Notes: a model not told the origin generated them from the sequence alone. DNA of 64,000 nt from CBDFHC01 sp965247585 (GCA_965247585.1 CBDFHC010000003.1:372001-436000), one strand, 5' to 3'. Counted from the first letter of the stretch, positions 9,053 to 16,329 are shown. Numbers and translations are program-made.

Positions 9053-9532
9053 CTAGGCGCTCAAGGTGGCCTCTGCGGAAACGCCGTTGGGAAGGACCAG
9101 GTCAATTCCATACTCGCCGTTGGGCAGCGCCGCCAGGCTAACCGTCACCTTTATGCTGCTGGCCCGGTCCCAAATGGTGGCGCCGCCCTCCAGTGCGAAG
9201 CTCCAGCAGTCCGGGGCCTGGTTAACGCAATCGGCGTCAAAGGGCACGAACTTGGCCCCGGTAGGCGTGGTGACGAAAAGGTCCGACCGCCCGATGGCCT
9301 TGATCTCCACTGCGCCCACGTTCTTGGCCCAGAAGACGATGTCGCTGTTTGTGTTGTCGGCCACCGCGAAGACGATGGAAGCTCCCGTCTTGGTCCGCTC
9401 CGCCAGCGCGGCGGATGAGATGAGTATGGAGCTGGCGCCGCGGTTTACCGCGGGCAGGAAGGAGCTGGTCAGGGCCACCGCGCCTATGACCCCGGCTATC
9501 ACCAGCAGCGCGCTGGCTATTACCTTACTCAT
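9053..9532 (-). CDS. arlG: ArlG-like archaellum stator protein
   Basis: 159 residues from an ATG. An N-terminal hydrophobic helix (about 4-26, ALLVIAGVIGAVALTSSF) is followed by RTKTGASIVFAVADN and VFWAKNVGAVEIKAIGRSDLF, which resemble the conserved strand and the KNxGS...I...SD region of ArlG/ArlF proteins. In archaea ArlG forms a filament capped by ArlF to make the stator. It is followed after 63 bp by arlF. Confidence in the family is fair; exact paralogy to archaeal G versus F needs profile comparison. Confidence 0.7.
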   Translation of the reverse strand: MSKVIASALLVIAGVIGAVALTSSFLPAVNRGASSILISSAALAERTKTGASIVFAVADNTNSDIVFWAKNVGAVEIKAIGRSDLFVTTPTGAKFVPFDADCVNQAPDCWSFALEGGATIWDRASSIKVTVSLAALPNGEYGIDLVLPNGVSAEATLSA

Positions 9533-9570
9533 TTGCTATCAACCCTGTCGTCAACGTCCTAAGCCGACGT

Positions 9571-10263
9571 CTACCCAACCAGCGTCTGGCCGCGCCGGGG
9601 CGGTCCGCCCCCGAAATCCCCGTGGCCTTGGAGGATGCCGTGGAGCTGTAAAAGTAGGACGCTCCATTCCTCCGCTGAGTCGACGGGGAGCGAAGCCTGT
9701 TTCTCTACGGCGCCTACTTGGTCCAGTAGCGCGGCAATGGACGCCACCTTCTTTTCCACCGAAGCCAGGCCGCTGCCGTAGTCCGAACAGAGGGCCAGAG
9801 AGGCGTGGAGGAATTCCGGCCCCAGGCGTTCGCGGACCCTGGAAACCCACTTCACCAGGTTGGCTGTCAGGTTGATGTCCACCGGCGACGTGGATGTGGT
9901 TGAGGAAGGTACGGTTTCGAGGGGAGAATGCGCTCCGTTGCAGTGCCCGTTCGGCCAGGCAGCGTCCAGAGAGAAGAGCTCCGAGCCGGATCCGCCGGCG
10001 ATGCCTTCAGCGGGACTGTGTGGGAAGGCGCCGTCCAACGGACCTCCGGGATCTTCGTCGAAGGATTGAGCCGTGTAGTTGGCGCTCTCCGGGTTTCCAA
10101 CCTGCCGGGCCGTCAGGCGGCCGCTGGTCCGGACCATGGTCTGGTCCAGCGGGGAGCTTTCGTGGAGCGGCGCATCGTGCTGCATCAGGGCAACGCGAAG
10201 GTCTGTAAGGGTGCGCTTGATCTCTCCCTTGAGCAGCTTGACGTCATCTCTAAGGGTTTCCAT
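9571..10263 (-). CDS. ArlD/E-like protein with coiled-coil N-terminus
   Basis: 230 residues from the ATG at 10263, which has AGGA seven bases upstream. The open frame reaches further to 10455, but that part is proline-rich and crosses hairpins, so I reject it. Residues 1-28 form a charged amphipathic helix (METLRDDVKLLKGEIKR). Residues 30-125 are low-complexity. Residues about 130-200 hold a helical domain (NLVKWVSRVRERLGPEFL, LALCSDYGSG) resembling the FlaCDE domain that forms the cytoplasmic ring in Euryarchaeota. If so, one protein does the work of the ArlC/D/E set. The position between archaellins and stator genes fits. Confidence 0.6.
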   Translation of the reverse strand: METLRDDVKLLKGEIKRTLTDLRVALMQHDAPLHESSPLDQTMVRTSGRLTARQVGNPESANYTAQSFDEDPGGPLDGAFPHSPAEGIAGGSGSELFSLDAAWPNGHCNGAHSPLETVPSSTTSTSPVDINLTANLVKWVSRVRERLGPEFLHASLALCSDYGSGLASVEKKVASIAALLDQVGAVEKQASLPVDSAEEWSVLLLQLHGILQGHGDFGGGPPRRGQTLVG

Positions 10264-10365
10264 TTCAGGTCCTGTCGTTGTCAATTTAGCGCTCCAGTGT
10301 TTCGGATTGTGGGGTTGTTCCCTGGGCCGGGTCGCCGGACTCCCGAGGGCCAGGGGTTGGGTGTT

Positions 10366-10406
10366 GGGGAGTGGCGGTTTCACCGCGGCGGAAATCGCCA
10401 CTCCCC
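10366..10406 (-). terminator. Strong hairpin between arlB2 and the motor genes
   Basis: GGGGAGTGGCG pairs perfectly with CGCCACTCCCC and the stem extends through TTTC/GAAA and a G-T wobble, about 16 bp with a 9-nt loop. There is no T-run on the minus strand, so it may be an attenuator or mRNA-stability element rather than a simple terminator. Confidence 0.55.
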
Positions 10407-10419
10407 TGTCCGGAGTGTT

Positions 10420-10481
10420 GCCTGCCGGACCGGCGCTGGACTCCGTGGGCGGCACTGAGACGAACGTGCGGCCCGGCAGGC
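10420..10481 (-). promoter_or_regulatory. Inverted repeat just after the arlB2 stop
   Basis: GCCTGCCGG (10420-10428) and CCGGCAGGC (10473-10481) are perfect 9-bp arms separated by 44 bases. It lies directly downstream of arlB2 and upstream of the hairpin at 10366-10406, so the arlB2 transcript would end in two stacked structures. Confidence 0.5.
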
Positions 10482-10491
10482 GCAGGGATTT

Positions 10492-11319
10492 CTAGCCCAG
10501 GTTCATTATCGGGACTACGTTGCTGACGATGGACCGCTCCAAGACCAGCACGGCCCCGGCGTTGGTCTTTACCGTGATGGTGAACGTATCGTTGGTGGTG
10601 AGGCCGTAATTCAACTCGCCTGCGTCCATGCAGTCACCATCCGTGTTCCCGTCCCGGCAGGTTGTCACCGTCATCTCAATGATCTCGCCGGGCTCCAGAA
10701 TGTTGTCGCCATCTGCGTTGGCCATTGGTGTTAGTTGGTAATCGATAATGTTCGGGTCGACATTGTTGTCGTCCTGGTAGCCCACTATGGTGACGCCCCC
10801 CGTAAGGTCCACGGGCTGTCCGCCGACGGAAAGGGTTAGCGCAGCCGTAACCGAATCGACCTTGTACCAGGTGTAGTCCGCGGTAATGCTGCTGGCGAGT
10901 GCAGGTGCTACGTTGAACGTAATGACGCCCGTGTCATAGCTGATGCTGTAGTCGGTCCCTCTTGTCTGGACTGCGCCGGCCAGGCTGACCGTCTCCAGTC
11001 CGGGGACCAGTGGATTGTGGGGGATGGGGAATGCCGTGGTGCCGCCATCTCCAGTTCCAACGGCGGCGCTGGTTACGGCGGCGCTGCTGGCAGCGGCCCG
11101 GACCGGGCCCTTTGTCTCCAGCGTCCCGCGGGTCTTCGATAGGCCGGACTGAATGGTCTCTTTCGACTTGTCGCTGGTGAATAGTCCCGTGGAAAGGACG
11201 GCAAAGGCGAAGACGGAAGCCACCACCACGAAGGCTATGAGTATGATGGCGGTCTCCATCCCCGTGATGCCTCTCTCTCCGGCGAGCCTTTGGTTCCAGC
11301 GTCTCATTGTGGTTTTCAA
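10492..11319 (-). CDS. arlB2: Archaellin ArlB2 with an inserted beta domain
   Basis: 275 residues. The start is TTG, chosen because AGGAGG lies nine bases upstream; the next Met (residue 5) is too far away. The class III signal peptide is clear: MKTTMRRWNQRLAGERG, then ITGMETAIILIAFVVVASVF, with cleavage predicted after Gly17. The hydrophobic N-terminal helix would form the filament core. Residues about 87-154 (from GTGDGGTTAF to TADYTWYKVD) form a segment absent from the neighbour archaellin and resembling a short beta module common in phage and surface proteins. The rest (DNNVDPNIIDYQLTP, DGDNILEPGE) matches archaellin outer-domain strands. It shares the promoter of arlB1, with 27 bp between the genes. 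Confidence 0.88.
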   Translation of the reverse strand: MKTTMRRWNQRLAGERGITGMETAIILIAFVVVASVFAFAVLSTGLFTSDKSKETIQSGLSKTRGTLETKGPVRAAASSAAVTSAAVGTGDGGTTAFPIPHNPLVPGLETVSLAGAVQTRGTDYSISYDTGVITFNVAPALASSITADYTWYKVDSVTAALTLSVGGQPVDLTGGVTIVGYQDDNNVDPNIIDYQLTPMANADGDNILEPGEIIEMTVTTCRDGNTDGDCMDAGELNYGLTTNDTFTITVKTNAGAVLVLERSIVSNVVPIMNLG

Positions 11320-11346
11320 CGGTAATACCCTCCTATTTCTGGTTGA

Positions 11347-11976
11347 TTAGCTAAGGTTGTTGCTCTTGCCTATCACTAGGGGCGTGGCCCGCTCTATGAG
11401 CAGCACCATCCCCCTCCGGGGCATGACCTCAATTACGAAGGTCTTGCTGTTGGTCAATGCGGGCGAAAGGCTGGATTCCAGGTTCACCAGCGCCAGGTTG
11501 TAGACCTCGCCGGGCTCCAGCAGGAAATCGTCGTCCGCGCCGTTGCCGGGGACCACGGAGAACGTGGCCGGGCTGTCCATCAACAGGGCCTGGGAGCCGT
11601 CGCTGTACTGGATGACGGTCTGGCCGGGCGTTAGGTCCACAGTGCCACCACCCTCCAAACCCTTTACCTGGAACCGGACCTCATCAATCATTCCGTTGCC
11701 GTCGTCATCGTTGGCCACCACGGCCCCGCGAAGCAGCAGCGCTCCCCTGGTGGTCGAGAGGCCCTGACGCACGGTCTCATTGGAACGGTCCCCGGCAGTC
11801 AGGCCGGCGGACATGGAGCCGTAAGCGAAGGCGGAAGCCACCACCACGAAGGCTATGAGTATGATGGCGGTCTCCAGCCCGGTTACACCGGACTGTCTGG
11901 TTGCCATCAGTTTTGTCAGTTTTTTCAATCTATCTACCCGTATCAGATTGGTTGCCAAGGTTGCTTTGCCTGCCAT
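11347..11976 (-). CDS. arlB1: Archaellin ArlB1
   Basis: 209 residues. A basic leader ends in TRQSG, then VTGLETAIILIAFVVVASAF. Cleavage by a prepilin-type peptidase is predicted after Gly30, leaving a classical archaellin N-terminal helix. The outer domain has DLTPGQTVIQYSDGSQ, FLLEPGEVYNLALVNL and a C-terminal PRRGMVLLIERATP, all archaellin-like. The ATG at 11976 has only a distant GAGGA; an internal Met at residue 24 (11907) would give a more typical short leader but has no ribosome binding site. It is the first gene of the operon and probably the major filament subunit, being the shorter of the two. Confidence 0.9.
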   Translation of the reverse strand: MAGKATLATNLIRVDRLKKLTKLMATRQSGVTGLETAIILIAFVVVASAFAYGSMSAGLTAGDRSNETVRQGLSTTRGALLLRGAVVANDDDGNGMIDEVRFQVKGLEGGGTVDLTPGQTVIQYSDGSQALLMDSPATFSVVPGNGADDDFLLEPGEVYNLALVNLESSLSPALTNSKTFVIEVMPRRGMVLLIERATPLVIGKSNNLS

Positions 11977-12040
11977 GCGCCGTGGCGTGATTCCTCAAGA
12001 TGTCTCCGTTGGCCCTTGCGTCCTGCGCCGCATTCGCGGG

Positions 12041-12091
12041 TCAGGGACGGGCTATGGAATTACCTGGGGAGACCTGCATTGAACTGTGCAT
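12041..12091 (-). CDS. Putative 16-residue leader peptide before the archaellum operon
   Basis: ATG at 12091 sits behind AAGGAGGTGA (12096-12105), a perfect anti-16S Shine-Dalgarno at ideal spacing, stronger than that of any archaellum gene here. The frame reads MHSSMQVSPGNSIARP and stops with TGA, 64 bp before arlB1 and in a different frame from it. It may be a regulatory uORF, or the remnant of an earlier archaellin start that lost frame. Translation is inferred only from the ribosome binding site. Confidence 0.45.
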   Translation of the reverse strand: MHSSMQVSPGNSIARP

Positions 12092-12143
12092 TGGTTCACC
12101 TCCTTCACTGCACCTCTAATGAGAGGAGGCTACGCCCGGCACG

Positions 12144-12374
12144 GTTAGCAAATCAATTTGCGAACGGTTAGAAAGTGGATAGCGTTTGGTTACATAACGT
12201 TAGGCGGCGCCACGGGGCTAGACGTGAAAAGTAAAACGTTGGTTAGTATCCAAAATTGCACTCGGAGACTCATAACCAGAAACTAACAGTGGGGCTTCAA
12301 TTACCGGCTCTGCAATTAACCTGGATTTAACTAACTCTGTTAGCATTTAGTTAAGATTTCCTGCGGTTGCTAAC
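12144..12374. promoter_or_regulatory. GTTAG/CTAAC-rich control region
   Basis: Eight copies of GTTAG or its complement CTAAC lie at 12144, 12167, 12199, 12242, 12283, 12331, 12339 and 12370. They include a palindromic pair CTAACTCTGTTAG (12331-12343) and an adjacent GCAAATCAATTTGC inverted repeat (12148-12161). The region is AT-richer than its surroundings and lies between the divergent archaellum and acyl-CoA operons. It is the likely promoter/operator region for one or both. Confidence 0.55.
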
Positions 12375-12506
12375 ATTCCATGCTTTGGCCCGTTGGAGAG
12401 GCAATAGTGCATGGGCCGGCGGGCGCTTAGTGTCCGGTTGTCCCGCACCGCCGCACCCGAGATTGACACCTTGCTGCCCCGGCCATAGGATGCGGGCCTG
12501 GACTGG

Positions 12507-13337
12507 ATGGCGGCATGTGGAGGTGGCGAGGGTGTCCAGGGCGTTAGTGAGAGAAAGTTGGTAGAGCGCTATATAAGCTTGAGTATTGACCGCGGCGTGG
12601 CGATGCTACGGCTGGACCGGCCGCCGGTGAACGCCATGGACCGCGCTTTTGTGGAGGAGCTGACCCGGGCGGTGGACTCCCTGGGGGCGGACGCCTCGGT
12701 GCGGGTGCTGATTATTGCCAGCGCGGTACACGGGGTCTACAGCGCCGGGGCGGACATCAAAGAGTTGAGCGCCATGGACCACGCCGAATGCCAGGCGTTC
12801 ATCGCCTGGGGGCAGGGCCTCTGCAACGCCATTGAGACACTGCCCATGCCGATGATTGCGGCGGTGGAGGGGGCCTGCGTCGGTGGCGGGTTGGAGCTGG
12901 CGATGGCGTGCGACCTTCGGGTGGCCGCCAGGACCGCCACGTTCGGCAGCCCGGAGGTTGACCTGGGATTGCTGCCGGGCTGGGGCGGCACGCAACGAAT
13001 GCCGCGGCTGGTGGGGCAGACCAGGGGGTTGGAGCTGCTAATGACCGGAGAGTATATCTCCGCCGATGAGGCGTTGGCGCTGGGGTTGGTTAACCGGGTG
13101 GTCGACCAGGGCGGGGCCTTGGACGCGGCGGTGGAGCTGGCGGCGAGGTTGCTGGAAAAACCGGCGGGCGCGCTGGCGGGAATCAAAGCTTCGGTGCGAA
13201 AAGGGATGGCCGTACCCCTGGAGGAGGGGCTCCGCATAGAGGCGGCCAGCTATCGGAGGCTGTTCGCATCGGAAGAGGCAACAAAAGGGATTCGAGCGTT
13301 CCTTGAGAAGAGGGGGACCCGGTCCCGGAGCGGCTAG
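12507..13337 (+). CDS. Enoyl-CoA hydratase/isomerase (crotonase family)
   Basis: Up to 276 residues; the real start is probably later, near the TTG at 12558 (LVERYISLSIDRG), because the first 17 residues are not family-like. Crotonase signatures are present: the oxyanion hole SAGADIKEL, GACVGGGLELAMACD with the first catalytic Glu, and FGSPEVDLGLLPGWGGTQ with the second. The family hydrates 2-enoyl-CoA or isomerises related acyl-CoAs in beta-oxidation-like routes. It is followed by a PaaI-type thioesterase and, further on, a CoA ligase and thiolase, so this is an acyl-CoA catabolic neighbourhood. Confidence 0.85.
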   Translation: MAACGGGEGVQGVSERKLVERYISLSIDRGVAMLRLDRPPVNAMDRAFVEELTRAVDSLGADASVRVLIIASAVHGVYSAGADIKELSAMDHAECQAFIAWGQGLCNAIETLPMPMIAAVEGACVGGGLELAMACDLRVAARTATFGSPEVDLGLLPGWGGTQRMPRLVGQTRGLELLMTGEYISADEALALGLVNRVVDQGGALDAAVELAARLLEKPAGALAGIKASVRKGMAVPLEEGLRIEAASYRRLFASEEATKGIRAFLEKRGTRSRSG

Positions 13338-13418
13338 CAGACCGGAGATGGAAGTGTTGCGCCTGGCAAAACTGGCAAGGCCGCGTAAAGAGATAAAATC
13401 ACGCTTCAAGAGGTGTTT

Positions 13419-13841
13419 GTGACGGCTGAATCCAGGACTGAAGCAACGATTAAGTCGATCCCCTTCGCCCGGTATGTAGGGCTGAAAGTGATCAGCGCTA
13501 CCCCGGAGCTGGTGGTAGCGGAAGTGGAGGTAAGGGAGGAGCTGACCACGGGCGTTGGGACTATGCACGGCGGCGCCATCATGTCGCTGGCGGACACCCT
13601 GGGCGCCGTTGGCACCATGGCCAACCTGCCAAAGGGCGCTACCACCACCACCATTGAAAGCAAGACCAACTTCTTCGCCGGGATTCCCTTGGGAGACACG
13701 GCCAGGGCGGAGTGCACTCCCCTGCACCTTGGGCGGACGACGATGGTGTGGCAGACTAGGATAACGCGTGGTGACGGGAGGACCGCGGCCCTGGTGATTC
13801 AGACTCAGTTGGTGATGCCACCTAGGGGGGAGGAGGTCTAG
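13419..13841 (+). CDS. PaaI-family hotdog thioesterase
   Basis: About 140 residues. The GTG at 13419 is preferred because AAGAGG lies five bases upstream; the GTG two codons earlier is too close to it. The signature GVGTMHGGAIMSLADTLGAVG is the hotdog helix with the HGG catalytic motif of PaaI/YbgC-type acyl-CoA thioesterases. It probably releases CoA from (hydroxy)aromatic or short-chain acyl-CoA intermediates and protects the CoA pool. It lies about 80 bp downstream of the crotonase gene in the same direction. Confidence 0.82.
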   Translation: MTAESRTEATIKSIPFARYVGLKVISATPELVVAEVEVREELTTGVGTMHGGAIMSLADTLGAVGTMANLPKGATTTTIESKTNFFAGIPLGDTARAECTPLHLGRTTMVWQTRITRGDGRTAALVIQTQLVMPPRGEEV

Positions 13842-13877
13842 CAGACCGGTAGAGCCGGACGGTGACCGCCGCCTGGG

Positions 13878-13918
13878 TTGACGTCCCGCACCACTCACGT
13901 TATCATGATGTCATGACA
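13878..13918 (+). promoter_or_regulatory. vapBC promoter with overlapping operator palindromes
   Basis: TTGACG (13878-13883), a 17-bp spacer and TATCAT (13901-13906) make a near-consensus sigma70 promoter. The start site would fall at about 13912, next to the vapB ATG (13913), predicting a leaderless mRNA. The palindromes ATCATGAT (13902-13909) and TGTCATGACA (13909-13918) cover the -10 box and the start codon, the expected place for VapBC autorepression. Confidence 0.6.
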
Positions 13919-14137
13919 CGCACCACTATTTCTATCCCAGAGGAATTGCTCCAGCGTTTGCGTCTGATAGCGGCGGAACGGCGCACGTCTATGGCCGGGC
14001 TAATCCGGGAGGCCCTGGTTGACAAGTTGGGGGCTTATCGGACCCGGCCGCGCAGCCTGGGAATAGGCGCTTCCAGTCAGAAAGACACCGCCCGCCGAGC
14101 CGGAGATGAGCGCCCAGAGCCGCGTTCGTGGCGTTAA
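13913..14137 (+). CDS. vapB: VapB-like ribbon-helix-helix antitoxin
   Basis: 74 residues from the ATG at 13913; the longer frame to 13862 would read through the promoter. MTRTTISIPEELLQRLRLIA is a typical ribbon-helix-helix DNA-binding N-terminus (CopG/Arc type), followed by MAGLIREALVDKL. The arginine-rich C-terminus would bind the toxin. It overlaps vapC by 10 bp. The pair is inserted between acyl-CoA genes, as mobile toxin-antitoxin modules often are. Confidence 0.8.
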   Translation: MTRTTISIPEELLQRLRLIAAERRTSMAGLIREALVDKLGAYRTRPRSLGIGASSQKDTARRAGDERPEPRSWR

Positions 14138-14544
14138 TACTGGATACTGGCCCACTCTACGCATCCCTGGACCGGAGTGATTCCGATCATGTCGCCTGTC
14201 GGCGGCTCATTGAGACTGTGAACGAGCCCCTGATTATCCCGGAACCCGTGTTGGTGGAAGTCGATTACTGGATTCACGCACGCCTCCATCCGGGCGTTTT
14301 AGTGGCTCTTCTGGACGATATAATTCGTGGGTCCTATATCGTGGAAGGGCTCTATCCAGAGGACTATGATCGGATACAAGGACTCTGTGACCGGTATGCT
14401 GACAGTGACATAGGGTTCGTGGACGCGGCCGTCCTTGCCATTGTTGAGCGTATGAACGAGGTCAAGCTGGCGACGCTGGACCGGAGACATTTCAGCATGC
14501 TGAGACCTCGCCACGTGGACGCGCTGACCCTCTTGCCCGAATAG
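14128..14544 (+). CDS. vapC: VapC-like PIN-domain toxin ribonuclease
   Basis: 138 residues with a GTG start inside the end of vapB. The PIN-domain acidic residues are visible: Asp6 in LILDTGPLY, Glu in PVLVEVDYW (about 43), Asp in SDIGFVDAAVLA (about 98) and Asp in LATLDRRHF (about 117). Such toxins cut tRNA or rRNA in a Mg2+-dependent way when the antitoxin is degraded. All active-site acids look intact, so the module is probably functional. Confidence 0.82.
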   Translation: MALILDTGPLYASLDRSDSDHVACRRLIETVNEPLIIPEPVLVEVDYWIHARLHPGVLVALLDDIIRGSYIVEGLYPEDYDRIQGLCDRYADSDIGFVDAAVLAIVERMNEVKLATLDRRHFSMLRPRHVDALTLLPE

Positions 14545-14693
14545 CGCCGCCTAAATACCTGGATTACCCGATGTATAGCTCTCCCTGATGCCGGGGTTAG
14601 TGGCTTGCTTAGCCCGTGGTGTAGCGGTACGGTTGGACAAGATGCGAACATGCTCGTAACCATGGCGCACGCTTCCGGCAAGAGGGGGCAGGC

Positions 14694-16253
14694 TTGCACG
14701 TAGGACATTTGCTGACCAGGGCGGCGCGGCGATGGCCGGACCGCCCTGCCTGGTTGCAGGGAGAAGAGAGCATCTCCTTTCGGGAGGCCGAGGAGCGCGT
14801 CAACCGGCTGGCCAACGGGCTGCTGGCGTTGGGCGTGAATCCGGGGGAACGGGTGGGTCTGCTGGCGAACAACTGCTACCAGGGTTTGGAAACGATACTG
14901 GCGCCTATGAAGACTGGCATGGCCGTGGTGCCTATGAACGCCCGGCTGCATCCTAAGGAGCACCAGTACCTGCTGGAGAGTTCCGGCGCGGTGGCGCTGG
15001 TGTACGGCGAGGATTATCGGGAGCATGTCGGCGCCATCAAAGGCTCGCTCCCGTCGATGCGGCACTACGTGTGCCTGGGCGACGGCGCGGGTGGAGACGT
15101 GGGGTACGAGACGCTGCTGGCCTCGGCGTCCGGGGAGGCACCGGAGGTTTCGATAGACCTGGGGGACCTGGCCTGGGTGTTCTTTACTTCGGGGACCACG
15201 GGCCGCCCCAAAGGCGCCATGCTTTCGCACCGAAACCTGCTGGCAATGACCCAGGCGTTCCTTACGGACATCAACCCGGCTGTGCCTACCGACGTCCTGC
15301 TGCACGCCGCGCCGATCACCCACGGCTCGGGGTTGAGCATGTTCCATCACATCGCCCGGGGGGCGGCGAACGCTTTTCCGGACACGCTCCGCTTCGACCC
15401 GCCCCGGATCTTCGAAGCAATCGAGCGGTACCGGGCGACCACCATGTTCATGGCGCCGACTATGATCAACATGCTGCTGGCCAGCGGGGCTAAGGGCGAG
15501 TACGACCTGTCCAGCCTGCACACGGTGGTTTACGGCGGCGGGCCCATGTACACAGAGCACCTGCTGGAGGCGATGGAGGCGTTCGGAAACATATTTGTGC
15601 AGATTTTCGGCCAGGGGGAGGCCCCCATGACCATCACCACCCTGCCGAAAGAAGAGCACCTGGTGAACGGCGACCCGGACCGGCTGCGCCGGTTGGGCTC
15701 CGCGGGGCGGGAGGTTACCGGCGTTCGAGTAGCGGTGCTGGACGAGGAAGACCGGGAGGTGGCGGTGGGGGAGACCGGGGAGATTGTGGCCCGTGGCGAC
15801 CTGGTGATGGGGGGATATCTGAACAACGCCAACGCGACGGCGGAGTCGCTGAGCAACGGGTGGCTGCACACCGGGGACCTGGGGTACCTGGACGAGAAGG
15901 GCTACCTGTTTATCACGGACCGGAAGCACGACATGATTATCAGCGGCGGTGCCAACGTGTACCCTCGGGAGGTGGAGGAGGTGATCGCACGGCATCCCTC
16001 GGTGGCGGAGGTGGCCGTGTTCGGGGTTCCGGACGAAATCTGGGGAGAGTCGGTGAAGGCGGCGGTGGTGCTGTTGCCCGGCGCCCAGGTGGACGCCGAA
16101 GGGATCATCGATTTTTGCCGCGAGAACATGGCCAGCTACAAGAAGCCGCAGTCGGTGGACTTCCTTTCGGGGTTGCCGAAGAACGCCTACGGTAAGGTGG
16201 AGAAGGGGGAGCTGCGGGCACCCTACTGGGCGGACCGGGATAGGAAGATCTAA
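14694..16253 (+). CDS. AMP-dependent acyl-CoA synthetase/ligase
   Basis: 519 residues, standard ANL-superfamily length. The P-loop-like TSGTTGRPKG is at 165-174, then YGGGPM, GQGEAPMT (A5 region), the HTGDLGYLDEKGYL motif and the hinge DRKHDMIISGG. The C-terminal Lys lies in KNAYGKVEKGEL. It activates a carboxylic acid with ATP to acyl-AMP and then acyl-CoA; the substrate is unknown, probably a medium-chain or aromatic acid given the nearby crotonase, thioesterase and thiolase. The start may be at the TTG at 14694 or slightly later. Confidence 0.9.
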   Translation: MHVGHLLTRAARRWPDRPAWLQGEESISFREAEERVNRLANGLLALGVNPGERVGLLANNCYQGLETILAPMKTGMAVVPMNARLHPKEHQYLLESSGAVALVYGEDYREHVGAIKGSLPSMRHYVCLGDGAGGDVGYETLLASASGEAPEVSIDLGDLAWVFFTSGTTGRPKGAMLSHRNLLAMTQAFLTDINPAVPTDVLLHAAPITHGSGLSMFHHIARGAANAFPDTLRFDPPRIFEAIERYRATTMFMAPTMINMLLASGAKGEYDLSSLHTVVYGGGPMYTEHLLEAMEAFGNIFVQIFGQGEAPMTITTLPKEEHLVNGDPDRLRRLGSAGREVTGVRVAVLDEEDREVAVGETGEIVARGDLVMGGYLNNANATAESLSNGWLHTGDLGYLDEKGYLFITDRKHDMIISGGANVYPREVEEVIARHPSVAEVAVFGVPDEIWGESVKAAVVLLPGAQVDAEGIIDFCRENMASYKKPQSVDFLSGLPKNAYGKVEKGELRAPYWADRDRKI

Positions 16254-16329
16254 GAAATGGTGAACTCCCTCGGAATCGACCAGCCTGGACTTTGTGAAGG
16301 GTTTTCCTGTACATAATAAACACCGTCCA

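Noticed and set aside
10263..10455. N-terminal extension of the ArlD/E-like protein
   Set aside because: It reads through two hairpins, is Pro/Thr-rich without structure, and the internal ATG at 10263 has a good ribosome binding site.
14600..14660. tRNA-like GTGGTGTAGCGGTACGG stretch
   Set aside because: No acceptor or anticodon stem pairing and no TTC loop follow it; it is a chance likeness.
14364..15995. 543-residue minus-strand open frame
   Set aside because: It lies antisense to the CoA ligase, is rich in His/Arg/Gln/Val shadow composition, has no family motif and is an effect of high-GC codon use.
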